From Flavobacteriaceae bacterium UBA3179 (GTDB lineage: Bacteria > Bacteroidota > Bacteroidia > Flavobacteriales > Flavobacteriaceae): DNA of 16,224 nt. Under the pieces are notes generated by a model that was not told the DNA's origin, searched no databases, and saw only the letters and a list, made by a program, of their open reading frames with translations. Location of the stretch: assembly GCA_002364245.1 (NCBI GenBank), contig DEXR01000007.1, positions 67,973 to 84,196 of the forward strand, given 5' to 3'. Shown one piece after another: positions 7,536-14,145 of the stretch (its first letter is position 1; each line of letters starts with the position of its first letter). A program made the translations under genes and the position numbers.

Positions 7536-8993
7536 ATGAACGAAGAAATAAGAGACTTAGAGCCTAAAGAACTTTGGAACAAATTTGCCGATTTAAACGC
7601 CGTACCGCGACCTTCAAAAAAAGAGGAACGTGTTATCGCTTTTATGAAAGATTTCGGAAAAAAATTGAATCTAGAAACCATTGAAGATGAAGTAGGGAAT
7701 GTGATTATCCGTAAACCTGCAACTGAAGGAATGGAAGATAGAAAACCAATCGTTATGCAGTCGCATTTAGATATGGTGCATCAGAAAAATAACGATACCG
7801 AGTTTGACTTTGATACTCAGGGAATCAATATGTACGTAGACGGCGATTGGGTTCGTGCTAAAGGAACAACTCTTGGAGCCGATAATGGATTGGGAGTTGC
7901 CACGATTATGGCAATTTTAGAAAGTAATACTATTGAGCACCCTGCATTAGAAGCTTTATTTACTATAGATGAAGAAACCGGAATGACCGGTGCCAAAGGC
8001 TTAAAAGGTGGAATATTACAAGGTGATATCCTTTTAAACTTAGATACTGAAGAAGACGACGAAATAGGAGTAGGCTGTGCTGGTGGTGTAGATATTACAG
8101 CGACTAAAACGTATTCTGAAGAAGAAGCGCCTGCCAATACTGAAATGATTACTATTACCGTAAAAGGTTTGCAAGGTGGACACAGTGGAATGGATATTAT
8201 TAAAGGATTGGGGAACGCCAATAAATTAATGAACCGTGTTTTATATGCCGCACAAGATTTTATTCATATAGCTTCAGTTGCTGGGGGTAGTTTGCGTAAT
8301 GCAATCCCTAGGGAAAGTGTTGCTGTAGTAGCAGTTGCTTCAGATAAAATGAATGACTTTACTTCTGAAGTTGAAACGGTAACCAATAAAATAAAAGAAG
8401 AGTATAAAAACTTAGAGCCGGAATTAAGCGTTACTACGGAAAAAGATTCCGAAGCATCAAAAAAGGTAATGGATAAAGCTTCTCAAAAGGAATTTATTCA
8501 AGCTATCTACGCAGCACATAATGGTGTGTATAGAATGAGTCCGGAGATTGAAGATTTAGTAGAAACATCGAATAACATTGCTAAAATTACTGTTAAGAGA
8601 GGAACTGTTGAAGTGTTGTGTTTAACCCGTTCTTCAGTAGAATCTTCAAGAGATGATTTAGCCAATACCTTACAGGCTGTTTTTGAAATGGCAGGTTTTA
8701 AAGTAGAGTTTTCTGGCGAATACCCAGGTTGGGCACCGAATATGGAAAGTTCTATTGTAAAATTATTAGACTCTTTATATGAAGAAATGAATGGCGAACG
8801 CGCAGAAGTTGCTGCGTGCCACGCTGGATTGGAATGTGGTATTTTGGGTCAGAATTATCCTGAAATGGAAATGATCTCGTTTGGGCCTACCATTCGTGGA
8901 GCACACTCACCAGATGAGCGAGCTAGTATTTCTTCTGCACAAAAATACTGGAAGTTTGTATTGGAAGCGTTGAAACGTATTCCGAAGAAATAA
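7536..8993 (+). CDS. pepD: Aminoacyl-histidine dipeptidase (M20 family, PepD)
   Basis: This 485-residue cytoplasmic zinc dipeptidase belongs to the M20 family and cleaves Xaa-His dipeptides such as carnosine-type substrates. All expected residues are visible: QSHLDM (H77, D79), GADNG (D116), the catalytic pair DEETG (E146, E147), NLDTEE (D170) and GAHSPDE (H457). The lid domain between about 185 and 390 includes GLQGGHSGMD (211-220), also typical. The length agrees with E. coli PepD (485 residues), and no signal peptide is present. The ATG at 7536 gives the normal N-terminus (LEPKELWNKFADL). It is monocistronic, with its own -7 promoter element and a strong terminator 17 nt after the stop codon. 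Confidence 0.96.
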   Translation: MNEEIRDLEPKELWNKFADLNAVPRPSKKEERVIAFMKDFGKKLNLETIEDEVGNVIIRKPATEGMEDRKPIVMQSHLDMVHQKNNDTEFDFDTQGINMYVDGDWVRAKGTTLGADNGLGVATIMAILESNTIEHPALEALFTIDEETGMTGAKGLKGGILQGDILLNLDTEEDDEIGVGCAGGVDITATKTYSEEEAPANTEMITITVKGLQGGHSGMDIIKGLGNANKLMNRVLYAAQDFIHIASVAGGSLRNAIPRESVAVVAVASDKMNDFTSEVETVTNKIKEEYKNLEPELSVTTEKDSEASKKVMDKASQKEFIQAIYAAHNGVYRMSPEIEDLVETSNNIAKITVKRGTVEVLCLTRSSVESSRDDLANTLQAVFEMAGFKVEFSGEYPGWAPNMESSIVKLLDSLYEEMNGERAEVAACHAGLECGILGQNYPEMEMISFGPTIRGAHSPDERASISSAQKYWKFVLEALKRIPKK

Positions 8994-9010
8994 AACGTCT
9001 TTTTACTATA

Positions 9011-9047
9011 AAAAAAGCCTCTTGAAATACATCAAGAGGCTTTTTTT
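9011..9047. terminator. Bidirectional intrinsic terminator between pepD and the immunophilin operon
   Basis: A 9-bp GC-containing stem (GCCTCTTGA at 9017-9025 with 9032-9040) has a 6-nt loop. It is flanked by six A on the left and seven T on the right, which extend the stem to 15 bp and supply a U-tract in both directions. It sits between convergent genes and should stop both. Confidence 0.93.
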
Positions 9048-9064
9048 GTGTTATAAATTTTAGT

Positions 9065-10171
9065 TTATTCTACAATTTCCACTAGTTCTAATTCAAAAAT
9101 CAAATCAGCGTTACCTGGAATTAATGGAGGATAGCCTCGTTGACCATACCCTAAGTGTGATGGAATAAACACGGTGGCTTTATCGCCAACACTCAATTGC
9201 AACAATCCTTCCCTGAAACCAGGAATTAACCGTGCTTCATTGCTGTATTGCGTTTCAACAGGTTTATATTGTTGAGCTGCTTTTCGGGCTTCATCAACAG
9301 TTTCATATTGTTCTGCAATTTCCAAAATATTAGAGTCAAATAAACGGCCATCATCAAAATATCCGGCATAGTTCATTAAAACCTTGCTGCCTTCTTTAGG
9401 TTGAGCGCCTTCACCTTTTTTGTTGTAGTAAATTTTAATTCCTGAAGGAAGTTCTTCTGCTTCTTCACGAAGTTTATCAAATTCCAGTGCTTTCTTTTTG
9501 GCTACTTTAGCAATGCGCTCTTCTTTCTCTCTCTTTTTACGCTCAATCTCTTCCATCTGCTCTGTAAAGTGAGATACTTTAGCGTTGCCTTTATTGATAA
9601 TATTTACCTCTTTCATAAAGATAGAGTCTTTTGGCTTATCACCAGGCTTGGTGGTTTCCACATTTCCTATAGAATCCACTACTTCTTGACCTTTTACAAT
9701 TTCACCAAAAACAGTATGACGACCGTCTAGCCATGGGGTTGGTTTTAATGTAATGAAAAATTGGCTTCCGTTAGTGGCAGGACCAGAGTTTGCCATCGAT
9801 AAAATACCTTTCTTGTCATGCTTTAAAGAATCTACAATTTCATCAGGAAAACGGTAACCAGGATTTCCTTGACCAGTACCTTCAGGATCTCCCCCTTGAA
9901 TCATAAAGTCTTTGATTATACGGTGAAATGTTAACCCATTATAGAATTTTTTTCCTTTATAGATAGAATCTACCATACCGTTAGTGCCTTCTGCTAAAGA
10001 AACAAAATTAGCAACAGTTAAAGGTGTTTGTTCGTTGTGTAATTTTGCGACAAAGGTTCCCTTATTGGTTACAAATTCTGCATAAACACCATCTTTTAAA
10101 TCGGGATATTTACTTTTACAGGCTACAAAAGTTAGTGATATTAATAAAAATAATAGTGTGATTTTTTTCAT
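9065..10171 (-). CDS. Lipoprotein fusion of cyclophilin and FKBP prolyl isomerase domains
   Basis: The 368-residue precursor has a type II signal (TFVAC, Cys18), so it is an envelope lipoprotein. Residues about 30-193 are a cyclophilin domain with the active-site set FHR (82-84), MIQGGD, QFF (137-139) and WLDGRH (147-152). A Lys/Glu-rich, probably helical linker (about 202-240) leads to an FKBP domain (about 243-368) with Y268, FDS (278-280), IPGFREGL (316-323) and the GYG turn (341-343). The FKBP domain has about 25-30 extra residues between FDS and IPGF. Both domains look catalytically competent. Dual-family immunophilins of this order are known from Flavobacterium. It is the last gene of a three-gene operon, 8 nt after the gldI-like gene, which suggests a role in folding exported proteins. 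Confidence 0.93.
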   Translation of the reverse strand: MKKITLLFLLISLTFVACKSKYPDLKDGVYAEFVTNKGTFVAKLHNEQTPLTVANFVSLAEGTNGMVDSIYKGKKFYNGLTFHRIIKDFMIQGGDPEGTGQGNPGYRFPDEIVDSLKHDKKGILSMANSGPATNGSQFFITLKPTPWLDGRHTVFGEIVKGQEVVDSIGNVETTKPGDKPKDSIFMKEVNIINKGNAKVSHFTEQMEEIERKKREKEERIAKVAKKKALEFDKLREEAEELPSGIKIYYNKKGEGAQPKEGSKVLMNYAGYFDDGRLFDSNILEIAEQYETVDEARKAAQQYKPVETQYSNEARLIPGFREGLLQLSVGDKATVFIPSHLGYGQRGYPPLIPGNADLIFELELVEIVE

Positions 10172-10179
10172 GGTTACTT

Positions 10180-10734
10180 TTAATTTTCTTGGTTTTGTTT
10201 GATTGTTTTTAAGGTTACTGTACTTTTAATAGGGATGTTAGTTCCTAGTTTATTTTCTATACCATAATATCCAAATGCTTTATAGGATGGAAATATAAAG
10301 GTTACCGTTTCACCTACTTGCATAAGTTTTATTCCATCTCGAATGCCAGAAATTAAATCTTGATTAGTCTGGTCTACTTTATAATGTTGTAATCCGGTTT
10401 CTTCTTTTGAAAGAATTGTTTTACCATTTAACTCTTTAACATTGTATGTAAAAGTGATTTCATCTCCATAATCAGGTTTAGGCGACGCAATACTATCTTT
10501 TATATTGTAATAATACCAAAAACCGGTGTCTGATGAGATATAGTCCTTTGTAGTGTCGGCATCAATTATTTTTTGGATCTGTTCTTTCTCTTCATCATAT
10601 AACGCTTTGTTGCGTTGTGCAGATTCTTGTATAAAAGTACCGGAAGATTGTTGAACTGGTCTTCTGGCTTCTGGCCCTTTACAAGAAATAATTGCAATTA
10701 AAATAATAAATAAAGAAGCTAATCTATGAAGCAT
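10180..10734 (-). CDS. gldI: GldI-like gliding-motility lipoprotein, FKBP-type
   Basis: I start this 184-residue gene at the ATG at 10734, because MLHRLASLFIILIAIISC is then a type II signal peptide with Cys18. A longer reading from a GTG at 10839 would have no signal at its N-terminus and would lie inside the upstream gene. After an E/K-rich helix (about 38-58), residues about 85-178 resemble an FKBP domain (YGDEITFTYNV, LISGIRDGIKLMQVGETVTFIFPS, FGYYG). Several FKBP active-site positions are altered: FDS becomes ILS (107-109) and IPGW becomes ISGI (128-131). GldI is a lipoprotein needed for gliding in Flavobacterium johnsoniae. The start overlaps the DHH gene's end by 11 nt, so translation is probably coupled. 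The symbol rests on family resemblance and lineage; a related non-gliding FKBP lipoprotein is possible. Confidence 0.8.
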   Translation of the reverse strand: MLHRLASLFIILIAIISCKGPEARRPVQQSSGTFIQESAQRNKALYDEEKEQIQKIIDADTTKDYISSDTGFWYYYNIKDSIASPKPDYGDEITFTYNVKELNGKTILSKEETGLQHYKVDQTNQDLISGIRDGIKLMQVGETVTFIFPSYKAFGYYGIENKLGTNIPIKSTVTLKTIKQNQEN

Positions 10735-11746
10735 CTGTAAGTTCAATTTTATATTGAGACAATATACTAATAAATTCACTAATGGTTTCAGATAAGGAAA
10801 GCGTACTTCTACCTCCAGCTGCATTTGTATGTCCGCCACCGTTGTAATGTTCGCGAGCTAATGTATTTACTGAAAAATCACCTTTACTTCGTAAAGACAT
10901 CTTTATAATTTTATCTTGCTTGTTTTCAATAAAGATAACGGCAAATTTCACTCCTTTTATAGAAAGGGCATAATTAACAAACCCTTCGGTATCACCTTTT
11001 TTAAAGTTGTGTTTGTCTAGCTCTTTTTGAGAAAGCGTAATGTATGCCGTATTGTAGTTTGGCAAAATGTTTAAATTTTTTAAGGCTACCCCCAATAACT
11101 TCATTCGGTCAGGGCTATTTACATCATAAATCTTTTGATGTATTTGCGAGTTATTAGCACCCACTTCTATCAAATGAGCAATTACACGATGCGTTTTGGC
11201 AGTGGTTGATGGAAATCGAAACGAACCGGTATCGGTCATTATACCCGTATATAACTGTGTAGAAACTTCTAAACAAAGAGAACCAAGCTCATCCATAGCA
11301 TCGATAAAATGATATACCATTTCGCAGGTAGAACTCATAGTAGGGTCACTATAAGTTACAACCGCATAATCATCAGGTTCTTGATGATGATCAATCATAA
11401 TAAACTTGGCATCACAATCTTCAAGAAATTGCTCCATGTTTCCGGTACGATTAAGGGCATTAAAATCTAAGGTAAAGATTAAACTTGCGTTGTTTATAGC
11501 TTCTATACTTTTATCTGTGTCCTTGTCGTGTATAATAATGTCATCACAGCCGGGAAGCCATTTAAGAAAATCAGGAAAATCATTGGGCATGATCACATCT
11601 GCTTTATGGCCTAATCTGTTTAAGAAAAAAGATAAACCTAAGCAAGAACCAATTGCATCTCCGTCGGGGTTTTTATGGCCAACAACAACAATTTTTTGTG
11701 GTGAGGCAAGTAGTTTTTTTACTTGTTCGGTAATTTCGGTGTTCAT
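10724..11746 (-). CDS. DHH/DHHA1 phosphoesterase, NrnA-like oligoribonuclease/pAp phosphatase
   Basis: This 340-residue cytoplasmic protein carries the DHH-family motifs in order: GHKNPDGD (23-30), FTLDFNA with D94, IDHHQ with D119-H120-H121, and TGIMTDTGSF with D172. The C-terminal DHHA1 domain has GGGHTNAAGG (303-312), the substrate-binding loop. The length and spacing fit NrnA, which degrades 2-5 nt RNAs and dephosphorylates 3'-phosphoadenosine 5'-phosphate. It is the first gene of the operon with gldI and the immunophilin; the link between the functions is not obvious. A box reading TATCTTCG on the minus strand (11753-11760, 7 of 8 to TAnnTTTG) is only 6 nt before the ATG, hinting at a leaderless message. 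Other DHH phosphodiesterases cannot be wholly excluded. Confidence 0.88.
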   Translation of the reverse strand: MNTEITEQVKKLLASPQKIVVVGHKNPDGDAIGSCLGLSFFLNRLGHKADVIMPNDFPDFLKWLPGCDDIIIHDKDTDKSIEAINNASLIFTLDFNALNRTGNMEQFLEDCDAKFIMIDHHQEPDDYAVVTYSDPTMSSTCEMVYHFIDAMDELGSLCLEVSTQLYTGIMTDTGSFRFPSTTAKTHRVIAHLIEVGANNSQIHQKIYDVNSPDRMKLLGVALKNLNILPNYNTAYITLSQKELDKHNFKKGDTEGFVNYALSIKGVKFAVIFIENKQDKIIKMSLRSKGDFSVNTLAREHYNGGGHTNAAGGRSTLSLSETISEFISILSQYKIELTDAS

Positions 11747-11793
11747 ATCCTGCGAAGATACAATTTAATAACATGTAACTTTAATAGTTTCTT

Positions 11794-11801
11794 TATTTTT
11801 G
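11794..11801 (+). promoter_or_regulatory. -7 promoter element for the PhoD-like gene
   Basis: TATTTTTG matches TAnnTTTG exactly and its last base is 21 nt before the ATG at 11822, the same geometry as the ndk, TPR and pepD promoters. No convincing -33 TTG is seen. The element supports the ATG at 11822 over a TTG at 11723 that would lie upstream of it. Confidence 0.6.
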
Positions 11802-11821
11802 AACCTCAAATAACTTCTACG

Positions 11822-12859
11822 ATGAAAAAGATACTTTTTATACTGTCACTTTTAATAATTGCGAGTTGTAAAGAAACTAAGCAAGTAGTTTCTTCAGAAA
11901 AAAACAATGAACCTTTTACAATGGTTTTTGCAAGTTGTAGTGATCAAGATCGAGAACAACCTCTTTGGCAATCTATTATAAATACTCAGCCTGACTTATT
12001 TATTTGGGGAGGAGATAATGTCTATTCCGATACCGATGATATGGAAAAAATGGCTTCAGATTATGAGAAGCAAAAAACCAATCCTGGCTATCAAGAGTTA
12101 GCAAAAAACACAGATATTATAGGAACATGGGATGATCATGATTACGGAAAAAATGATGCAGGGAAAGAATGGTTTAAAAAAGAAGAAGCACAACAAGTTT
12201 TTTTAGACTTTTTAAACCTTCCGAAAGATGATCCAAGAAGAAAAAAAGAAGGGGTTTACCATGCGGAAACCTTTACAACCGATGCTGGAAGCATAAAAGT
12301 AATTCTGTTAGATACGCGCTACTTTCGTGGACCTTTGAAGGTTAATCCCAATCCTAAAAATGAATATGAACGCTATATACCTTGGCAAGAAGGCGAGGGA
12401 GGAAGCATTTTAGGAACCGAACAATGGAAATGGTTTGAAAATGAACTGAAAGATGACGCGGCCGATTTTACCGTGATTGTAAGTAGCATACAATTTTTAA
12501 GTGATAAACATGGATTTGAAAAATGGGCTAATCATCCTTCTGAAGTAAAAAAAATGTACAAAACTTTAAAAAATGCAAAAGCCAAAAATATTTTGATACT
12601 TAGTGGAGATCGCCATCATGCCGAAGTTTCTGTAACAAAAGTATCCGGTTTAGAAGATCCATTGGTCGATTTTACAAGTAGTGGATTAACACACACATGG
12701 CCGGGAACACCTATGGACAATAACCCGTATAGAGTAGGGGAAGGAACCAAGCAATTAAACTTTGGGGTGTTAAATTTTGACTTTACTAATGAGAAGGTTA
12801 CCTACCAAATAAGGGGTGAAAACAATGTTTTATATGAAGAATTTATTCAGCAATATTAA
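11822..12859 (+). CDS. PhoD-type alkaline phosphatase/phosphodiesterase lipoprotein
   Basis: From the ATG at 11822 this is a 345-residue precursor with a lipoprotein signal (IIASC, Cys16); an upstream TTG in frame would hide the signal and was not used. PhoD-family motifs follow in order: FASC (C39, the expected iron-ligand cysteine), GGDNVYSD (63-70), TWDDHDYG (102-109), LLDTRYFRG (162-170) and SGDRHHAE (261-268). The family hydrolyses phosphomono- or diesters outside the cytoplasm using Fe and Ca. It is much shorter than classical PhoD, whose N-terminal beta domain is absent: the catalytic core begins about 20 residues after the lipidated Cys. Substrate is unknown. It has its own promoter, is divergent from the DHH operon, and lies 64 nt ahead of ndk with no terminator between them. 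Confidence 0.87.
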   Translation: MKKILFILSLLIIASCKETKQVVSSEKNNEPFTMVFASCSDQDREQPLWQSIINTQPDLFIWGGDNVYSDTDDMEKMASDYEKQKTNPGYQELAKNTDIIGTWDDHDYGKNDAGKEWFKKEEAQQVFLDFLNLPKDDPRRKKEGVYHAETFTTDAGSIKVILLDTRYFRGPLKVNPNPKNEYERYIPWQEGEGGSILGTEQWKWFENELKDDAADFTVIVSSIQFLSDKHGFEKWANHPSEVKKMYKTLKNAKAKNILILSGDRHHAEVSVTKVSGLEDPLVDFTSSGLTHTWPGTPMDNNPYRVGEGTKQLNFGVLNFDFTNEKVTYQIRGENNVLYEEFIQQY

Positions 12860-12873
12860 ACTATTGTAAATTA

Positions 12874-12904
12874 CTTGTTTTTATGTTGTATTTAGCTACT
12901 TTTG
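12874..12904 (+). promoter_or_regulatory. Promoter of ndk (-33 and -7 elements)
   Basis: TTG at 12875-12877 is followed by a 19-nt spacer and TACTTTTG at 12897-12904, an exact TAnnTTTG. This is the best full Bacteroidota promoter in the window. The last base of the -7 box is 20 nt before the ndk ATG, so the leader should be about 13-16 nt. Confidence 0.75.
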
Positions 12905-12923
12905 CACAAAATTTAAAAACACC

Positions 12924-13343
12924 ATGAGAACAGATAGAACGTTTACTATGTTAAAGCCTGATAGTGTGGAAAAAGGACACATTGGGGCTATTCTTGAAAA
13001 AATAACCGCTTCTGGTTTTAAAATCGTAGCGATGAAATTAACACAAATGACTACAGCTGATGCTGAGGAATTTTACGCTATTCACAAAGAACGTCCTTTC
13101 TTTGGTGAATTGGTTGAATATATGACACGCGGTCCTATTGTTTCTGCTGTATTAGAAAAAGAAAATGCTGTAGAAGATTTCCGTACGTTGATTGGAGCAA
13201 CAAATCCAGAAGATGCTGCTGAAGGAACTATCCGTAAATTATACGCCGCTTCTATTGGCGAAAACGCCGTTCACGGAAGTGATAGCGATGAAAATGCTGA
13301 AATTGAAAGTCAATTCCACTTTGCGGGAAGAGAGATTTTTTAA
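12924..13343 (+). CDS. ndk: Nucleoside diphosphate kinase
   Basis: This 139-residue enzyme transfers the gamma phosphate of ATP to nucleoside diphosphates through a phosphohistidine and balances NTP and dNTP pools in the cytoplasm. The N-terminal [16 protein letters not shown] and the active-site NAVHGSDS (catalytic H117) are diagnostic. [12 protein letters not shown] (67-78) and [18 protein letters not shown] (91-108) are also conserved family blocks. The length matches bacterial Ndk (about 140). The ATG at 12924 is right, with the kinase fold beginning 5 residues later. It has its own strong promoter and ends at a bidirectional hairpin. Transcripts of the upstream phosphatase gene may also read through into it. 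Confidence 0.98.
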   Translation: MRTDRTFTMLKPDSVEKGHIGAILEKITASGFKIVAMKLTQMTTADAEEFYAIHKERPFFGELVEYMTRGPIVSAVLEKENAVEDFRTLIGATNPEDAAEGTIRKLYAASIGENAVHGSDSDENAEIESQFHFAGREIF

Positions 13344-13364
13344 TTGGTAACTTTATTTAATTGC

Positions 13365-13392
13365 AAAAGCCGCTGAAAAGCGGCTTTTTTTT
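13365..13392. terminator. Bidirectional terminator after ndk with GAAA tetraloop
   Basis: A 10-bp stem (AAAAGCCGCT at 13365-13374 with 13379-13388) closes a GAAA tetraloop and continues into eight T (13385-13392). On the minus strand the stem ends in AAAA, giving a short U-tract there too. The right edge overlaps the stop codon of the DUF721 gene, so the terminator serves both convergent operons with no spare sequence. Confidence 0.92.
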
Positions 13393-13687
13393 ATCGTAAT
13401 ACTATCTTTTTAATGAGGTCTTTTCCTAGTTCTTCATTGACCAACTTTATTATTTTTTCTTTGCCATAACTTAATTCTTCACGTAATACCGAAGAGCTTA
13501 ACTGCACGTACAAAACTTCTCTATCTAATTTTATAGCAGTTGTATAGTTTGAAATAGCACTACCCATAACTGCATGCCAAGCTTCCTTAACCGAAACTTT
13601 ATCCAATCCTTTCTGTAGTCTATTGGCTTCTATAAAATCCTTTATTACATCACCTAACATGCTTTCTTCTTTATTTCTTCTAGCCAA
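13391..13687 (-). CDS. DUF721 family protein (DciA-like), TTG start
   Basis: This is a 98-residue DUF721-domain protein. The signature VKEAWHAVMG (33-42, with W37) and the C-terminal pattern LYVQLSSSVLREELSYGKEK (59-78) followed by VNEELG fit the family. DUF721 includes DciA, which helps load the DnaB helicase in bacteria that lack DnaC. The reading begins at TTG (13687), giving the basic N-terminus MARRNKEE usual for this family. The first ATG (13660) would remove 9 residues and start right at the domain edge. An in-frame TAA stands five codons upstream of the TTG. It is third in the recF operon, 19 nt after the lipocalin-like gene, and its stop codon lies in the U-tract of the ndk terminator. 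Confidence 0.85.
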   Translation of the reverse strand: MARRNKEESMLGDVIKDFIEANRLQKGLDKVSVKEAWHAVMGSAISNYTTAIKLDREVLYVQLSSSVLREELSYGKEKIIKLVNEELGKDLIKKIVLR

Positions 13688-13706
13688 AATTGGTCTTTTT
13701 TATGGG

Positions 13707-14129
13707 TTATTCGCTAAAATTAAAGGTACTGAACTTTTTATACTTATAAATATTTCCGTCCTTGTTTAACACGTGTAATGTGCTGTCTTTAGCTAATAAA
13801 ACAGTTTCTTTCCAGGTATCGAAAGGAGTTTTGTAATATAGCTGCAAACTATCTTGCTCTATTTTAGGAGTAAAAGCTTCAGCATCTTTGCTTACTTTAA
13901 AAGTACCATCTAATTGTGGGTTCACTTTTTTTCGCATCCCTTCCGTGCCATTTACTTCAATAAAATCGATAGTTGTGCTAATGTTATATTCTTTTTCAGT
14001 TCCGTCAGGGAATTCTACCGATTCAATTTCCCAATAACCGGGAAGGTTTTGTAGTTGCTCATCAGGCGATTGTTGTGAGCACGATACAATGAAAACGGTA
14101 AGTAATATGAATATGGTTTTTTTCAACAT
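13707..14129 (-). CDS. Small lipocalin-like lipoprotein
   Basis: This 140-residue precursor has a lipoprotein signal (TVFIVSC, Cys17). The mature part begins with GYWEIESVEFPDG (31-43), the tryptophan-containing opening strand of lipocalin-like small lipoproteins that are common in this phylum. Alternating beta strands follow (FKVSKDAEAF, DSLQLYYKTP, TVLLAKDSTLHVLN, NIYKYKKF). No ligand or enzymatic residues can be named. It sits between recF (16 nt upstream) and the DUF721 gene (19 nt downstream) and must be cotranscribed with them, though an envelope lipoprotein has no obvious link to DNA replication. The fold assignment is a judgement from pattern only. Confidence 0.72.
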   Translation of the reverse strand: MLKKTIFILLTVFIVSCSQQSPDEQLQNLPGYWEIESVEFPDGTEKEYNISTTIDFIEVNGTEGMRKKVNPQLDGTFKVSKDAEAFTPKIEQDSLQLYYKTPFDTWKETVLLAKDSTLHVLNKDGNIYKYKKFSTFNFSE

Positions 14130-14145
14130 ATTTTCTGAAATTCAA

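Noticed and set aside
7817..8221. A 134-residue open frame on the minus strand inside pepD
   Set aside because: It is entirely antisense to the conserved M20 catalytic core, Pro/Ser-rich and without a promoter.
10735..10839. A 35-residue N-terminal extension of the gldI-like gene from a GTG at 10839
   Set aside because: It lies wholly inside the DHH gene, has no signal peptide, and would bury the lipobox. The ATG at 10734 gives a standard lipoprotein.
11723..11821. A 33-residue extension of the PhoD-like gene from a TTG at 11723
   Set aside because: It overlaps the divergent DHH gene's 5' end, crosses the -7 box at 11794-11801, and would place the lipoprotein signal inside the protein.
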